DNA of 64,000 bases, taken from positions 46,616 through 110,615 of the forward strand of contig JAFUNP010000029.1 of the NCBI GenBank assembly GCA_017473015.1, written 5' to 3'. The stretch comes from Oscillospiraceae bacterium (GTDB taxonomy: Bacteria > Bacillota > Clostridia > Oscillospirales > Ruminococcaceae). The translations under genes and the position numbers were made by a program. Below are positions 8,054 through 16,092 of the stretch, in pieces (the stretch's first letter is position 1; every line of letters starts with the position of its first letter). A model generated the notes under the pieces. The model worked only from the letters and a program-made list of their open reading frames with translations. It did not search any database and was not told where the DNA came from.

Positions 8054-9025
8054 ATGAAATTTATTGATATGCACTGCGACACACTGATGCCTTTTGTAAG
8101 AGGCACAGACTACAACATTTATTCCAATGACAAACAGGTTGACTTTCTGAAAATGAAAAAAGGCGATGCTATGGCACAGTTTTTTGCCGTATTTTTCCCT
8201 AAAATGGAAATGCTGGCAAAACAGGGCATCGAAATGAACGACGACCTGTATTTCAAACTGCTGACAGAGGGCTTTTATCGTGATGTGGAAAAACACAACG
8301 ATATTATCGCTTTTGCCGGCAACGCTGCGGACATTGAAAAGAACGAAAAAGACGGCAAAATGAGCGCTATCCTCACAATTGAAGACGGCCGCTTTATCAA
8401 TGGCGACATGGACAAAATCAAAATGGTTTATGACCGCGGCGTAAGAGCAATTTCCCTCACCTGGAACTTTGAAAACTGCTTTGGCTGGCCAAACAGCAAG
8501 GACAAGGAAATCATGGGCAAAGGTCTGAAAGACTTTGGTATTGAAGCAATCCAGTACATGAACGACCTGGGCATTATTGTGGACGTATCCCACCTGTCTG
8601 ACGGCGGCTTCTATGATGTGGCCAAATATTCCAAAAAACCATTTGTAGCCACACACTCCAACGCAAGAGCAGTTTCCCCTCACCAGAGAAACCTGACAGA
8701 CGATATGATTCGACTGCTGGGCGAAAAGGGCGGTGTAACAGGTCTTAACTTCTGCCCTGAATTTATGGACGCAGACATCACAGCAAAACACACACCTATC
8801 AGCAATATCGTGAAAAACGCAAAACATATTGTAAATGTGGGCGGCATTGACTGTCTGGGTCTGGGTACAGACTTTGACGGCATCGGCGGCACACAGGAAA
8901 TCGCTGACAGCTCTATGATTCCGCTGCTGTGGGACGCACTGAAAAAAGAAGGTTTCCACGAAAGCGAAATCGAAAAAATCTCCCACGGCAACGTGCTGAG
9001 AGTTATCAGAGAAAGCATGAAATAA
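8054..9025 (+). CDS. Membrane dipeptidase family (M19) peptidase
   Basis: 323-residue zinc dipeptidase related to renal dipeptidase. Metal ligands are visible as DMHCDTL (H7, D9), the bridging glutamate in ILTIEDG, and histidines in DVSHLSD and ATHSNARA. GTDFDGIGG lies near the C-terminus. There is no signal peptide, so a cytoplasmic enzyme cleaving dipeptides is likely. The start at 8054 follows AAGGAG; the upstream in-frame extension is not supported. Single-gene unit with terminator at 9038. Confidence 0.88.
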   Translation: MKFIDMHCDTLMPFVRGTDYNIYSNDKQVDFLKMKKGDAMAQFFAVFFPKMEMLAKQGIEMNDDLYFKLLTEGFYRDVEKHNDIIAFAGNAADIEKNEKDGKMSAILTIEDGRFINGDMDKIKMVYDRGVRAISLTWNFENCFGWPNSKDKEIMGKGLKDFGIEAIQYMNDLGIIVDVSHLSDGGFYDVAKYSKKPFVATHSNARAVSPHQRNLTDDMIRLLGEKGGVTGLNFCPEFMDADITAKHTPISNIVKNAKHIVNVGGIDCLGLGTDFDGIGGTQEIADSSMIPLLWDALKKEGFHESEIEKISHGNVLRVIRESMK

Positions 9026-9037
9026 CAGAAAAAGATT

Positions 9038-9065
9038 CAGAGAGGGTTATCCCCTCTCTGTTTTT
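9038..9065 (+). terminator. Intrinsic terminator after the M19 dipeptidase
   Basis: CAGAGAGGG and CCCTCTCTG pair around 5 bases, followed by TTTTT. Confidence 0.9.
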
Positions 9066-9080
9066 ATGTAAAAATGTGAA

Positions 9081-9160
9081 AAATTAACGATAAACATTAA
9101 TTTTCTATTGACATATCATATATCTTTTGCTATATTGAAATTAATGATAAACATTAATTT
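9081..9160 (+). promoter_or_regulatory. Promoter flanked by two matching palindromic operators
   Basis: TTGACA (9108-9113) and TATATT (9131-9136) are 17 bases apart, a strong sigma-A promoter. Just before the -35 (9081-9103) and just after the -10 (9138-9160) lie near-identical inverted repeats, AAATTAA[C/T]G-ATAAA-CATTAATTT. The second is a perfect 9-bp palindrome and the first has one change. They are placed exactly as twin repressor operators would be for the cassette that follows, whose last gene encodes an Xre-type regulator. Confidence 0.75.
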
Positions 9161-9194
9161 TTTAATGTTTAAATAAACACAAGGAGATATATGA

Positions 9195-9869
9195 ATGAAG
9201 GAAAATAATATTCGGAAAATCAATAAAATGGGCAAAATCGGTTACATAGTTTCAAATATATGCACCATTATGCTGTATGTGGCCGCTGTTGCCTGTATCG
9301 TGGCAGGAGCAATGCTGCTGGCTGTACCTTATGATGCCATAAAAGTGACAACAGCCCACACTGCAGTGGTGGAAGTGGACAAAGCCAACAACAGCGCCCT
9401 GGTGACATTTGAAACTGATGGCATGACGGTGGAAATAGATGGGGTAATTTACAACAATATCTCCACTGAAGAAACACTGGCAAAATCCACTACCACAGCG
9501 GCTACCACACCTTACACCTATTCTCTGCGCGATGTATATATTGTGTTTTTCACAGGTGCAGCAGTATGTGCGGTGTTCAGCATACTGATGAAAAATATCA
9601 GAGATTTGTTTGCCGGTTTCCGTGACTGCGAAACACCTTTCACCACAGAAACTGCTGACAGACTGCAGAAAACCGGTCTGCTGTTTATACCTGTTATGGT
9701 GGGCGGGTGGATTATCACCGCTGTGCAGAAATATATTTCCACAGGTATGGTGGATGTAACTGTGCATATTGACCTGACAATGGTTCTGCTGATAGTAATG
9801 GTACTGACATTGTCCGCTGTTTTCCGCTATGGCGCGGTACTGCAGCAGCTATCCGATGAGACATTGTAA
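9195..9869 (+). CDS. DUF2975-like four-helix membrane protein (paralogue 1)
   Basis: 224-residue integral membrane protein with hydrophobic segments near residues 18-45, 115-135, 155-175 and 195-215. An extracytoplasmic Thr/Val-rich stretch lies between the first two. It ends FRYGAVLQQLSDETL, the ending shared with its neighbour (FRYGEELQKLSDETL), and the third region has the RDLFAGFRDCETPFT pattern typical of DUF2975 proteins. Function unknown; such proteins commonly precede a YozG-like Xre regulator, as here. Start supported by AAGGAG at 9181. First gene of a three-gene operon. Confidence 0.7.
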   Translation: MKENNIRKINKMGKIGYIVSNICTIMLYVAAVACIVAGAMLLAVPYDAIKVTTAHTAVVEVDKANNSALVTFETDGMTVEIDGVIYNNISTEETLAKSTTTAATTPYTYSLRDVYIVFFTGAAVCAVFSILMKNIRDLFAGFRDCETPFTTETADRLQKTGLLFIPVMVGGWIITAVQKYISTGMVDVTVHIDLTMVLLIVMVLTLSAVFRYGAVLQQLSDETL

Positions 9870-9902
9870 ATTTTCCCGAAAAATTCTGAAAGGAGTTATG
9901 CT

Positions 9903-10523
9903 ATGGAAAACAATTATATCAATAAAATGCAGAGCATTGCAGATATATTGAATAAAATATTAATAATTATTATTTCTGCAATGTTTATATACATATCCGT
10001 ACTGTTTATGGATTTGATTAATGACTGTATAGAAATATATCACAGTAATTTCAGTTCTCTGGCAACTATGATTACAAACAATAATGTTTCATTGCCAACA
10101 GACAGCCTTCTGATGATGGCATCAAAGATGTACCCTGCTATTTTATCGGTAAAGCTGATTAGAATTGCAATGGTAATTGCTGTATTCATTTCTGCTATTA
10201 TTTTATACAATACACTTAAAAGTGTGGCAAAGGCCCGGCCATTTGATGGCAATATAAGCAAAAACTTCAGCAAAATGGGAAAAATAATCCTTGTAATAGG
10301 ATTACTTTCACCTATAGCGGAATTTTGTGCTGAAAAAATAATATGGTTGATTTATAAACCTCTTTTAATATCCATAATTCCACAGACAGATGGATTCAAT
10401 ATCTTTTCACCCGGAGTAAGCATTAATCTTTTTGTTGTCTTTTTAGGTGCAGCAATAATATTACTGGCATATATCTTCCGTTATGGAGAAGAATTACAGA
10501 AACTGTCTGACGAAACATTGTAA
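9903..10523 (+). CDS. DUF2975-like four-helix membrane protein (paralogue 2)
   Basis: 206-residue paralogue of the preceding gene. Four membrane helices fall at about 15-40, 80-105, 125-145 and 175-195. The cytoplasmic motif KSVAKARPFDGNISKNFSKMG is the usual DUF2975 signature, and the C-terminus FRYGEELQKLSDETL repeats that of paralogue 1. Codon use is visibly more AT-rich than in paralogue 1, so the pair may have different ages or origins. AGGAG precedes the ATG. Function unknown; possibly a membrane sensor controlling the downstream regulator. Confidence 0.72.
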   Translation: MENNYINKMQSIADILNKILIIIISAMFIYISVLFMDLINDCIEIYHSNFSSLATMITNNNVSLPTDSLLMMASKMYPAILSVKLIRIAMVIAVFISAIILYNTLKSVAKARPFDGNISKNFSKMGKIILVIGLLSPIAEFCAEKIIWLIYKPLLISIIPQTDGFNIFSPGVSINLFVVFLGAAIILLAYIFRYGEELQKLSDETL

Positions 10524-10535
10524 GGCGGTGGGAGT

Positions 10536-10772
10536 ATGGCAATAATTTTAAGACTGGACAGGGTTATGGCAGACAGAAAAATAAGCCTGAAAGAGCTGAG
10601 TGAAAAAGTGGGTGTGGCCAATGTGAACCTGTCAAAACTGAAAACCGGTAAGGTAAGTGCTATCCGCTTTTCTACATTGGACGCTATCTGTGATGTGCTG
10701 GACTGTCAGCCGGGTGATATTCTGGAATATCGCCGCGAAGCAGCAAAAGAAGGCGAAACTGAAGTGAAATAA
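10536..10772 (+). CDS. Small Xre-family transcriptional regulator (YozG-like)
   Basis: 78 residues forming a single Cro/C1-type helix-turn-helix: LDRVMADRKISLKELSEKV, then VNLSKLKTGK and the closing signature LDAICDVLDCQPGDILEYR. It is the short stand-alone type usually found beside DUF2975 membrane proteins. It follows paralogue 2 by 12 bases with a GGCGG ribosome site. The twin palindromes at 9081-9160 are its obvious candidate binding sites (inference). Confidence 0.88.
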   Translation: MAIILRLDRVMADRKISLKELSEKVGVANVNLSKLKTGKVSAIRFSTLDAICDVLDCQPGDILEYRREAAKEGETEVK

Positions 10773-10815
10773 AAAGAAAGGGCAGACAGTCACTCGGCTG
10801 TCTGCCCTTTCTTCA
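10771..10815. terminator. Bidirectional terminator
   Basis: A 16-bp perfect stem (10774-10789 with 10798-10813) has an 8-base loop, an A run before and pyrimidines after. It lies between convergent genes. Confidence 0.85.
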
Positions 10816-10844
10816 GTATGAACTTTATGGTTGTATTGCAATTG

Positions 10845-11645
10845 TTATGGTCTTAAACCAAGACCGCCTTCAAGAGTGATTGTTTCCCCTGTCATATATT
10901 TAAAATCAGGGCCTGCCAGCTGTACGCATACACGGCCTATTTCTTTTTCAGGGTCACCGAAATGACCTACAGGTGGTATTTCCACATTGGCTTTGAAAGC
11001 TTCAGGATATTCATTACTGAAATTTTCAAGAGCCGCTGTCCATGCCAGAGGGCAAACCACATTTACATTTACTCCGTCTGCTGCCCATTCTGTAGCCGCC
11101 ACACGGGACATGCCGCGGATGGCCTCTTTTGCTGCGGCGTAGGAGCTTTGGCCGTAGTTGCCGAAAAGACCTGCGCCGGAGGCAAAGTTGATTACAGAAC
11201 CTTTGCTTTCCTTAAGATAAGGATAGGCTGCTTTCATATAATAAAATGCTGCGTAAAGACCGGAATAGATAGCAAGGTCAAACTGCTGTGTTGTGTGCTG
11301 TGATATAGGCACACCTGATGCAGAAGCCTGAGCGTTGTTGATAAGCACATCAATGCCACCGAAGTTTTCCACTGCCCGCGCGATAACCTGCGCCACCACC
11401 CGTTCATTGTCAGCGTGGCTGTTAATATCCGCCACCACAGGTACTACTTTTATACCGTAAAGATGTTCCAGTTCTTTTTTGGCGTCCATCAGCTTTTCTT
11501 CGTTTCTGCCTGTAATTACCAGATTTGCACCTTCTTTAGCATAAGCTGTAGCTATGCCGTAACCTATTGAACCGCTGCGTCCATCGGCCAATACCCGACG
11601 GCCTGCGCCTGTGATTATAGCTGTTTTACCTTTAAGAAATCCCAT
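10845..11645 (-). CDS. Short-chain dehydrogenase/reductase (SDR)
   Basis: 266-residue classical SDR oxidoreductase. The NAD(P) loop is stretched: TGAG at 12-15 is followed by RRVLADGRSGSIGYG, so the usual TGxxxGxG carries about eight extra residues. NNAQAS, the serine in NFASGAG and the YAAAK catalytic motif are present. The C-terminus MTGETITLEGGLGL resembles FabG-like enzymes. Substrate unknown. Start supported by AAGGAG. It is a single-gene unit, convergent with the Xre cassette. Confidence 0.82.
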   Translation of the reverse strand: MGFLKGKTAIITGAGRRVLADGRSGSIGYGIATAYAKEGANLVITGRNEEKLMDAKKELEHLYGIKVVPVVADINSHADNERVVAQVIARAVENFGGIDVLINNAQASASGVPISQHTTQQFDLAIYSGLYAAFYYMKAAYPYLKESKGSVINFASGAGLFGNYGQSSYAAAKEAIRGMSRVAATEWAADGVNVNVVCPLAWTAALENFSNEYPEAFKANVEIPPVGHFGDPEKEIGRVCVQLAGPDFKYMTGETITLEGGLGLRP

Positions 11646-11775
11646 AGTATATCTCCTTTCGGATTATTGTTGTATATTTTTTATATTCATAATCAGTATT
11701 TTGTTTCGTTAAGTATAATATATCATTAATATACTACTTTGTAAAGTGATATTATCACATTTTATTAAAAAGTAC

Positions 11776-11812
11776 AAAATAAAAAACCACAGCCATTATG
11801 ACTGTGGTTTTT
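11776..11812 (-). terminator. Terminator directly after tRNA-Thr
   Basis: AAAAACCACAG and CTGTGGTTTTT form an 11-bp stem whose arm reaches the encoded CCA end; T run on the minus strand. Confidence 0.88.
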
Positions 11813-11887
11813 GGAGCTGCTAAGCAGATTCGAACTGCCGACCTCTTCCTTACCAAGGAAGTGCTCTGCCTGCTGAGCTATAGCAGC
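11812..11887 (-). tRNA. tRNA-Thr (GGT anticodon)
   Basis: On the minus strand the acceptor arms GCTGCTA/TAGCAGC pair perfectly. The anticodon stem CTTCC/GGAAG holds the loop TTGGTAA (anticodon GGT). The TpsiC loop TTCGAAT is present and CCA is encoded. Last of three tRNAs in the cluster. Confidence 0.93.
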
Positions 11888-11892
11888 ATGAT

Positions 11893-11925
11893 ACACAAAA
11901 AGCAACCGTATAGGTTGCTTTCCGT
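11893..11925 (-). terminator. Terminator-like hairpin between tRNA-Asp and tRNA-Thr
   Basis: AAAGCAACC and GGTTGCTTT pair around a 5-base loop and end in a T run on the minus strand. Confidence 0.55.
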
Positions 11926-11932
11926 ATCATAT

Positions 11933-12009
11933 TGGAGACCCGAATGGGGATCGAACCCACGACCTCTAGCGTGACAGGCTAGCGTTCTAACCAACTGAAC
12001 TACCGGGCC
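11933..12009 (-). tRNA. tRNA-Asp (GTC anticodon)
   Basis: Acceptor arms GGCCCGG/TCGGGTC pair with two G-U. Anticodon stem CTAGC/GCTAG holds loop CTGTCAC (anticodon GTC). TpsiC arm GTGGG-TTCGATC-CCCAT; CCA encoded. Confidence 0.92.
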
Positions 12010-12036
12010 AGAAAAAATAGCTCTTTCGAGCTATTT
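12010..12036 (-). terminator. Terminator-like hairpin between tRNA-Trp and tRNA-Asp
   Basis: AAATAGCTC and GAGCTATTT pair around TTTC, with six T following on the minus strand. Confidence 0.6.
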
Positions 12037-12112
12037 TGGCAGGGGCAGTAAGAATCGAACTCACGACACGCGGTTTTGGAGACCGCTGCTCTACCTGCTG
12101 AGCTATACCCCT
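12037..12112 (-). tRNA. tRNA-Trp (CCA anticodon)
   Basis: Acceptor arms AGGGGTA/TGCCCCT pair. Anticodon stem GCGGT/ACCGC holds loop CTCCAAA (anticodon CCA). TpsiC loop TTCGATT; discriminator G; CCA encoded. First tRNA of the cluster, just after the promoter at 12130. Confidence 0.94.
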
Positions 12113-12129
12113 TTATCTGATGCTCAATC

Positions 12130-12158
12130 ATTATATAACATATTTTCAGAATTGTCAA
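12130..12158 (-). promoter_or_regulatory. Promoter of the tRNA-Trp/Asp/Thr cluster
   Basis: On the minus strand a perfect consensus TTGACA and TATAAT are separated by 17 bases, 18 bases before the 5' end of tRNA-Trp. Confidence 0.9.
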
Positions 12159-12246
12159 TAAAAATATTGCAATTATTTTCACAGAGTGATAAAATTGTTT
12201 TCGTTGGTTAAATTTTATTTATATTTTATCATACAGGAGTTTGATT

Positions 12247-13491
12247 ATGGAAAAGAAAAAAGGTCTGCACTATGGCTGGCTCATAGTGTTTTCATGTTTT
12301 ATGATTATGTCTCTGTACCTTTGCATTGTAATGAACTGTCCGGGTCTGTTTCTTATCAGCGTTACAGAAGAATTCGGTATTTCACGCAGCCAATACACAC
12401 TGAACACTACCGTTATTTCCGTGGCCATGATGATTGTGGCTATGAACGCCGGCAGAATTTATTCTAAATTCAGTGTAAAAAAAGTTATGATGGTTTCTTC
12501 CATCATTCTGCCGATTGCTTACTTCTTCTTCTCAAAAGCCACCAGCATTTATATGTTCTATGCAATATCTGCTGTAGTGGGCCTGTGTCTGGGACTGTGC
12601 GGCATGGTACCTATGAGCACTCTTATCACACGCTGGTTCAATGGAAAGAAAGGTCTGGCAACAGGTCTGGCATTTACAGGCAGCGGTCTGGGCGGTATGA
12701 TTCTGCAGCCTATCATCGGCCAGCTGATTGCAAATACCGGCTGGAGAAATACATATGCTATACTGGCTGTAATCATGTTTGTACTGGTTGTACCCTGCAC
12801 AGTATTTATTCTGAAAGATGACCCTGCTGACAAAGGACTGGAACCATATGGCGGTGCAAAGAAAGCTGACGAAACAGTTGCTGTTGCAGTTGAAGAAGAT
12901 GGAATGACACTGGGCGAGGCCAGAAAGAAAGCCTATTTCTGGATGTTCCTGCCTCTGGTTACACTGTCATCAGCCGCAGCATGCTCCATGGTACAGAATG
13001 TGTCACCTTATGTAACTGACCTGGGCTTTGACCCTACTGTTGCCGCCAGTCTGTCTGCGCTGAGTCTGGGCGTTCTGGCCGCATGCAAAGTTCTTCTGGG
13101 CCAGATTTTTGACAAAAAAGGTTCACTGTTCACCACAGTAATGAGCCTGACCTGCCTGGTTGCAGCCGCAGCATGCTATGCATCAGCAGTAAATACAGCA
13201 TTCCTCTATGCCGGTATATTTATTTCCGGCCTGGGTATCGCTTATACTACAGTTGGCTACCCTATCAACACACAGACTATGTTTGGCAAAAAAGACTACA
13301 GCGCCATCTACGGCAATGTGGCCAGCTTTTCCAGCATAGGTACTGCCCTGGGCTCACCAATCACATCTCTGATTTATGATGCTACAGGCAGCTACCGCAT
13401 GGCATGGGCTATGTGGGCAGCAGTAAATGCAGTAGCAATTTTTGTATTTATCGCATTGAACAAAATGGCTGAAAACGACAGAGCAAAATAA
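12247..13491 (+). CDS. Major facilitator superfamily transporter (OFA/MCT-like)
   Basis: 414-residue MFS permease with twelve hydrophobic segments in two blocks of six, joined by a central charged loop around residues 195-220 (EPYGGAKKADETVAVAVEEDGMTLGEARKKAYF). The N-terminus HYGWLIVFSCFMIM and the loop RWFNGKKGLATGLAFTGSGLGGM between TM4 and TM5 are typical of oxalate/formate antiporter and monocarboxylate-like members. Substrate unproven, but it lies directly upstream of the formate-producing pfl operon, making formate or another monocarboxylate plausible. CAGGAG precedes the ATG at 12247. Confidence 0.85.
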   Translation: MEKKKGLHYGWLIVFSCFMIMSLYLCIVMNCPGLFLISVTEEFGISRSQYTLNTTVISVAMMIVAMNAGRIYSKFSVKKVMMVSSIILPIAYFFFSKATSIYMFYAISAVVGLCLGLCGMVPMSTLITRWFNGKKGLATGLAFTGSGLGGMILQPIIGQLIANTGWRNTYAILAVIMFVLVVPCTVFILKDDPADKGLEPYGGAKKADETVAVAVEEDGMTLGEARKKAYFWMFLPLVTLSSAAACSMVQNVSPYVTDLGFDPTVAASLSALSLGVLAACKVLLGQIFDKKGSLFTTVMSLTCLVAAAACYASAVNTAFLYAGIFISGLGIAYTTVGYPINTQTMFGKKDYSAIYGNVASFSSIGTALGSPITSLIYDATGSYRMAWAMWAAVNAVAIFVFIALNKMAENDRAK

Positions 13492-13508
13492 TGTCCATCA
13501 TTAAAAAT

Positions 13509-13536
13509 ACACCTGCAGAAATGCAGGTGTTATTTT
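13509..13536 (+). terminator. Intrinsic terminator after the MFS gene
   Basis: ACACCTGCA and TGCAGGTGT pair around GAAA, followed by a T-rich run. Confidence 0.88.
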
Positions 13537-13625
13537 TTCGAGTTATTTTTTATCGATATATTTTTGTCGTAATATACATTTAAACACCACTTATGTCAAC
13601 ATTTTATAGTGATTTAGTAGATTAT

Positions 13626-13676
13626 TGTGATTTTGTCACGGTTAGCTTGCGCTAACCACAGCTTTTATAGTATAAT
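13626..13676 (+). promoter_or_regulatory. Pyruvate formate-lyase promoter region with palindromic operator
   Basis: A TATAAT -10 box lies at 13671-13676. A perfect palindrome GGTTAGC-TTGC-GCTAACC (13640-13657) covers where the -35 would be, and no good -35 is present. Just upstream is a CRP/FNR-like half-matching dyad TGTGA-N5-TCAC (13626-13639). The arrangement suggests redox or carbon control by a dimeric regulator; which one is not determined. Confidence 0.6.
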
Positions 13677-13727
13677 GAAGCCGTAATAAAATAATTACAT
13701 AAATTTTACATATAAGGAGACAAGATT

Positions 13728-15827
13728 ATGCCTCAGATGCACGAAAACTGGTATGGCTTCAAATACGCTACATGGGTAAACCAGATTAATGTAAGAAGCT
13801 TTATCAAACACAACTATACACCTTACGACGGCGACGAAAGCTTCCTTGCCGGTCCTACAAGAAACACTCTGGACCTGTGGCTTCAGGTACGCGAGCTGTC
13901 TGCTGAAGAAATAAAACGCGGTGGCGTTCTGGACATGGATACAGAAGTTATTTCCACTATTACATCCCATGGTCCGGGTTACCTGAACAAAGAAGCCGAA
14001 ACAATCGTAGGTTTCCAGACAGATAAACCGCTGAAGCGCGCTCTTATGCCATACGGCGGTATCAGAATGGCCGAAAAAGCCTGCTCTGACAACGGTTACA
14101 AAGTGGATGAAAAAATCAGCGAATTTTTTACAGTGCACAGAAAAACACACAATGCCGGTGTTTTCGATGCATACACACCTGAAATGAGAGCATGTCGTTC
14201 CAGCCACATCATCACTGGTCTGCCAGATGCTTACGGCCGTGGTCGTATCATCGGTGACTACCGCAGAATTGCTCTGTACGGCATTGACAGACTGATTGAA
14301 GACAAAAACGAACAGAAAACCACAACAGAAAAGGTTATGAGCGAAGACAATATCCGTCTGCGTGAAGAACTTTCCGAACAGATTCGCGCTCTGGCCGACC
14401 TGAAGAAAATGGCTGCAAGCTACGGTTTTGATATTTCCCAACCTGCCAAAAATGTGCAGGAAGCTATTCAGTGGACATACTTCGGCTATCTGGCCGCAGT
14501 AAAAGAACAGAATGGTGCAGCAATGTCCCTGGGCAGAACATCCACATTCCTGGACATCTACGCACAGCGTGACCTTGAAAACGGTGTATTTACAGAAGAA
14601 CAGATTCAGGAATTTGTAGACCATTTCATCATGAAGCTGAGAATGGTTAAATTTGCCCGTACACCTGAGTACAACGCACTGTTCTCCGGTGACCCACAGT
14701 GGGTAACAGAATCCATCGGTGGCGTAGGCGTAGACGGCAGACACATGGTAACAAAAATGTCCTACCGTTACCTGCACACACTGGACAACCTGGGCTCTTC
14801 ACCGGAACCAAACCTGACAGTCCTGTGGTCCACACAGCTGCCTGAAAACTTCAAGCGCTACTGTGCAAAAATGTCAATCGAAACATCATCTATTCAGTAT
14901 GAAAACGATGACCTGATGAGATTTACACACGGTGACGACTATGCTATTGCATGCTGTGTATCCTCCATGAGAGTTGGCAAAGAAATGCAGTTCTTCGGAG
15001 CACGCGCAAACCTGGCAAAATGTCTGCTGTACGCTATCAACGGCGGTGTGGACGAAGTGTCCAGAAAGCAGGTAGGTCCTAAATACAGACCAATCACCAG
15101 TGAATACCTGGATTACGATGAAGTAATGGAAAAATACGATGCTATGATGAAATGGCTGGCAGAGGTTTATGTAAACGCTCTGAACATCATTCACTACATG
15201 CATGATAAATACTGCTACGAAAAAGTTCAGATGGCTCTCCACGACAGAGATGTTACAAGATGGTTTGCAACAGGTATTGCAGGTCTGTCAGTAGTAGCTG
15301 ACTCTCTGTCTGCTATCAAATACGCAAAAGTAAAAGTAATCCGTGACGAGACAGGCTTTGCCACAGATTACGAAGTAGAAGGTGACTTCCCTAAATACGG
15401 CAACGATGATGACAGAGTAGACTTCCTGGCAAAAGAAATCGTACACCGCTTTATGGAACACATCAGAAAAATTCCTACATACAGAAACGGTATCCCTACA
15501 ACATCCATTCTTACAATTACATCAAATGTTGTATACGGCAAAGCTACAGGTTCCACACCTGACGGCCGTAAGCGCGGTGAAGCATTTGCACCTGGTGCAA
15601 ACCCAATGCACCGCCGTGACACACACGGTGCTGTTGCTTCCATGGCTTCTGTTGCCAAACTGCCTTTTATCGACGCACAGGACGGTATTTCCAACACATT
15701 CTCCATCATCCCTGGCGCACTGGGCAAGGAAGACAGAATTTTCATGGGCGACCTGGACATCGAGCTGGACTGCTCCACAGGCGCTTGCGCTACACCAACA
15801 CTGTTTGAAGGTATGGACAGAGAATAA
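13728..15827 (+). CDS. Pyruvate formate-lyase, catalytic core subunit (lacks glycyl-radical domain)
   Basis: 699-residue glycyl-radical enzyme core closely resembling PflB, which converts pyruvate and CoA to acetyl-CoA and formate. The catalytic cysteine pair is C409-C410 in [11 protein letters not shown]. Other PFL signatures are [41 protein letters not shown] and [19 protein letters not shown] full-length PFL (~750 residues) continues past [12 protein letters not shown] into the radical-bearing C-terminus. This protein instead ends there with a novel 27-residue tail containing two cysteines ([13 protein letters not shown]), and the missing domain is the next gene. The stop is followed by a designed ribosome site, so this is a gene split rather than a frameshift. 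Confidence 0.9.
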   Translation: MPQMHENWYGFKYATWVNQINVRSFIKHNYTPYDGDESFLAGPTRNTLDLWLQVRELSAEEIKRGGVLDMDTEVISTITSHGPGYLNKEAETIVGFQTDKPLKRALMPYGGIRMAEKACSDNGYKVDEKISEFFTVHRKTHNAGVFDAYTPEMRACRSSHIITGLPDAYGRGRIIGDYRRIALYGIDRLIEDKNEQKTTTEKVMSEDNIRLREELSEQIRALADLKKMAASYGFDISQPAKNVQEAIQWTYFGYLAAVKEQNGAAMSLGRTSTFLDIYAQRDLENGVFTEEQIQEFVDHFIMKLRMVKFARTPEYNALFSGDPQWVTESIGGVGVDGRHMVTKMSYRYLHTLDNLGSSPEPNLTVLWSTQLPENFKRYCAKMSIETSSIQYENDDLMRFTHGDDYAIACCVSSMRVGKEMQFFGARANLAKCLLYAINGGVDEVSRKQVGPKYRPITSEYLDYDEVMEKYDAMMKWLAEVYVNALNIIHYMHDKYCYEKVQMALHDRDVTRWFATGIAGLSVVADSLSAIKYAKVKVIRDETGFATDYEVEGDFPKYGNDDDRVDFLAKEIVHRFMEHIRKIPTYRNGIPTTSILTITSNVVYGKATGSTPDGRKRGEAFAPGANPMHRRDTHGAVASMASVAKLPFIDAQDGISNTFSIIPGALGKEDRIFMGDLDIELDCSTGACATPTLFEGMDRE

Positions 15828-15847
15828 TTAATCAGGAGGAAAACACA

Positions 15848-16090
15848 ATGATTGCATCAAAATCTCAGATAGACAACCTGGTAGGTCTGCTGGACGGTTA
15901 TATGTCCCAGGGCGGCCACCACCTGAATGTTAATGTATTTACAAGAGAAACTTTGCTGGACGCACAGGCACACCCTGAAAAATATCCACAGCTGACTGTT
16001 CGTGTAAGCGGCTACGCTGTAAACTTTATCAAACTTACAAAAGAACAGCAGGACGAAGTTATCTCCAGAACATTCCACGATAAAATTTAA
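15848..16090 (+). CDS. Stand-alone glycyl-radical domain subunit of the split pyruvate formate-lyase
   Basis: 80 residues matching the extreme C-terminus of PFL from the segment normally reading NLxGLLDGY onward. It has [21 protein letters not shown], then [18 protein letters not shown] with the radical glycine at G55, and [12 protein letters not shown]. It starts 20 bases after the core stop with AGGAGG at ideal distance. The next gene, the activase, begins 2 bases after its stop. It resembles GrcA/YfiD in architecture. GrcA supplements a complete PFL, whereas here the core itself has no radical domain, so this piece should be essential for activity. Confidence 0.9.
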   Translation: MIASKSQIDNLVGLLDGYMSQGGHHLNVNVFTRETLLDAQAHPEKYPQLTVRVSGYAVNFIKLTKEQQDEVISRTFHDKI

Positions 16091-16092
16091 TC

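Noticed and set aside
13640..13657. Rex operator
   Set aside because: The palindrome has only partial resemblance to the Rex consensus (TTGTTAA-N4-TTAACAA), so it is reported as an unassigned operator.
13695..14777. Long open frame on the minus strand across the PFL core
   Set aside because: It is antisense to an unmistakable gene, is Cys/Phe/His-rich without domain logic, and has no ribosome site. Similar shadows occur opposite the AbgB-like genes (20764-21336, 21777-22898) and others.
15800..15850. The stop between the PFL core and the glycyl-radical piece as a frameshift or assembly error
   Set aside because: The core ends with a novel tail, a ribosome site AGGAGG stands at correct distance before the next ATG, and the small gene has its own N-terminal extension before the homologous part.
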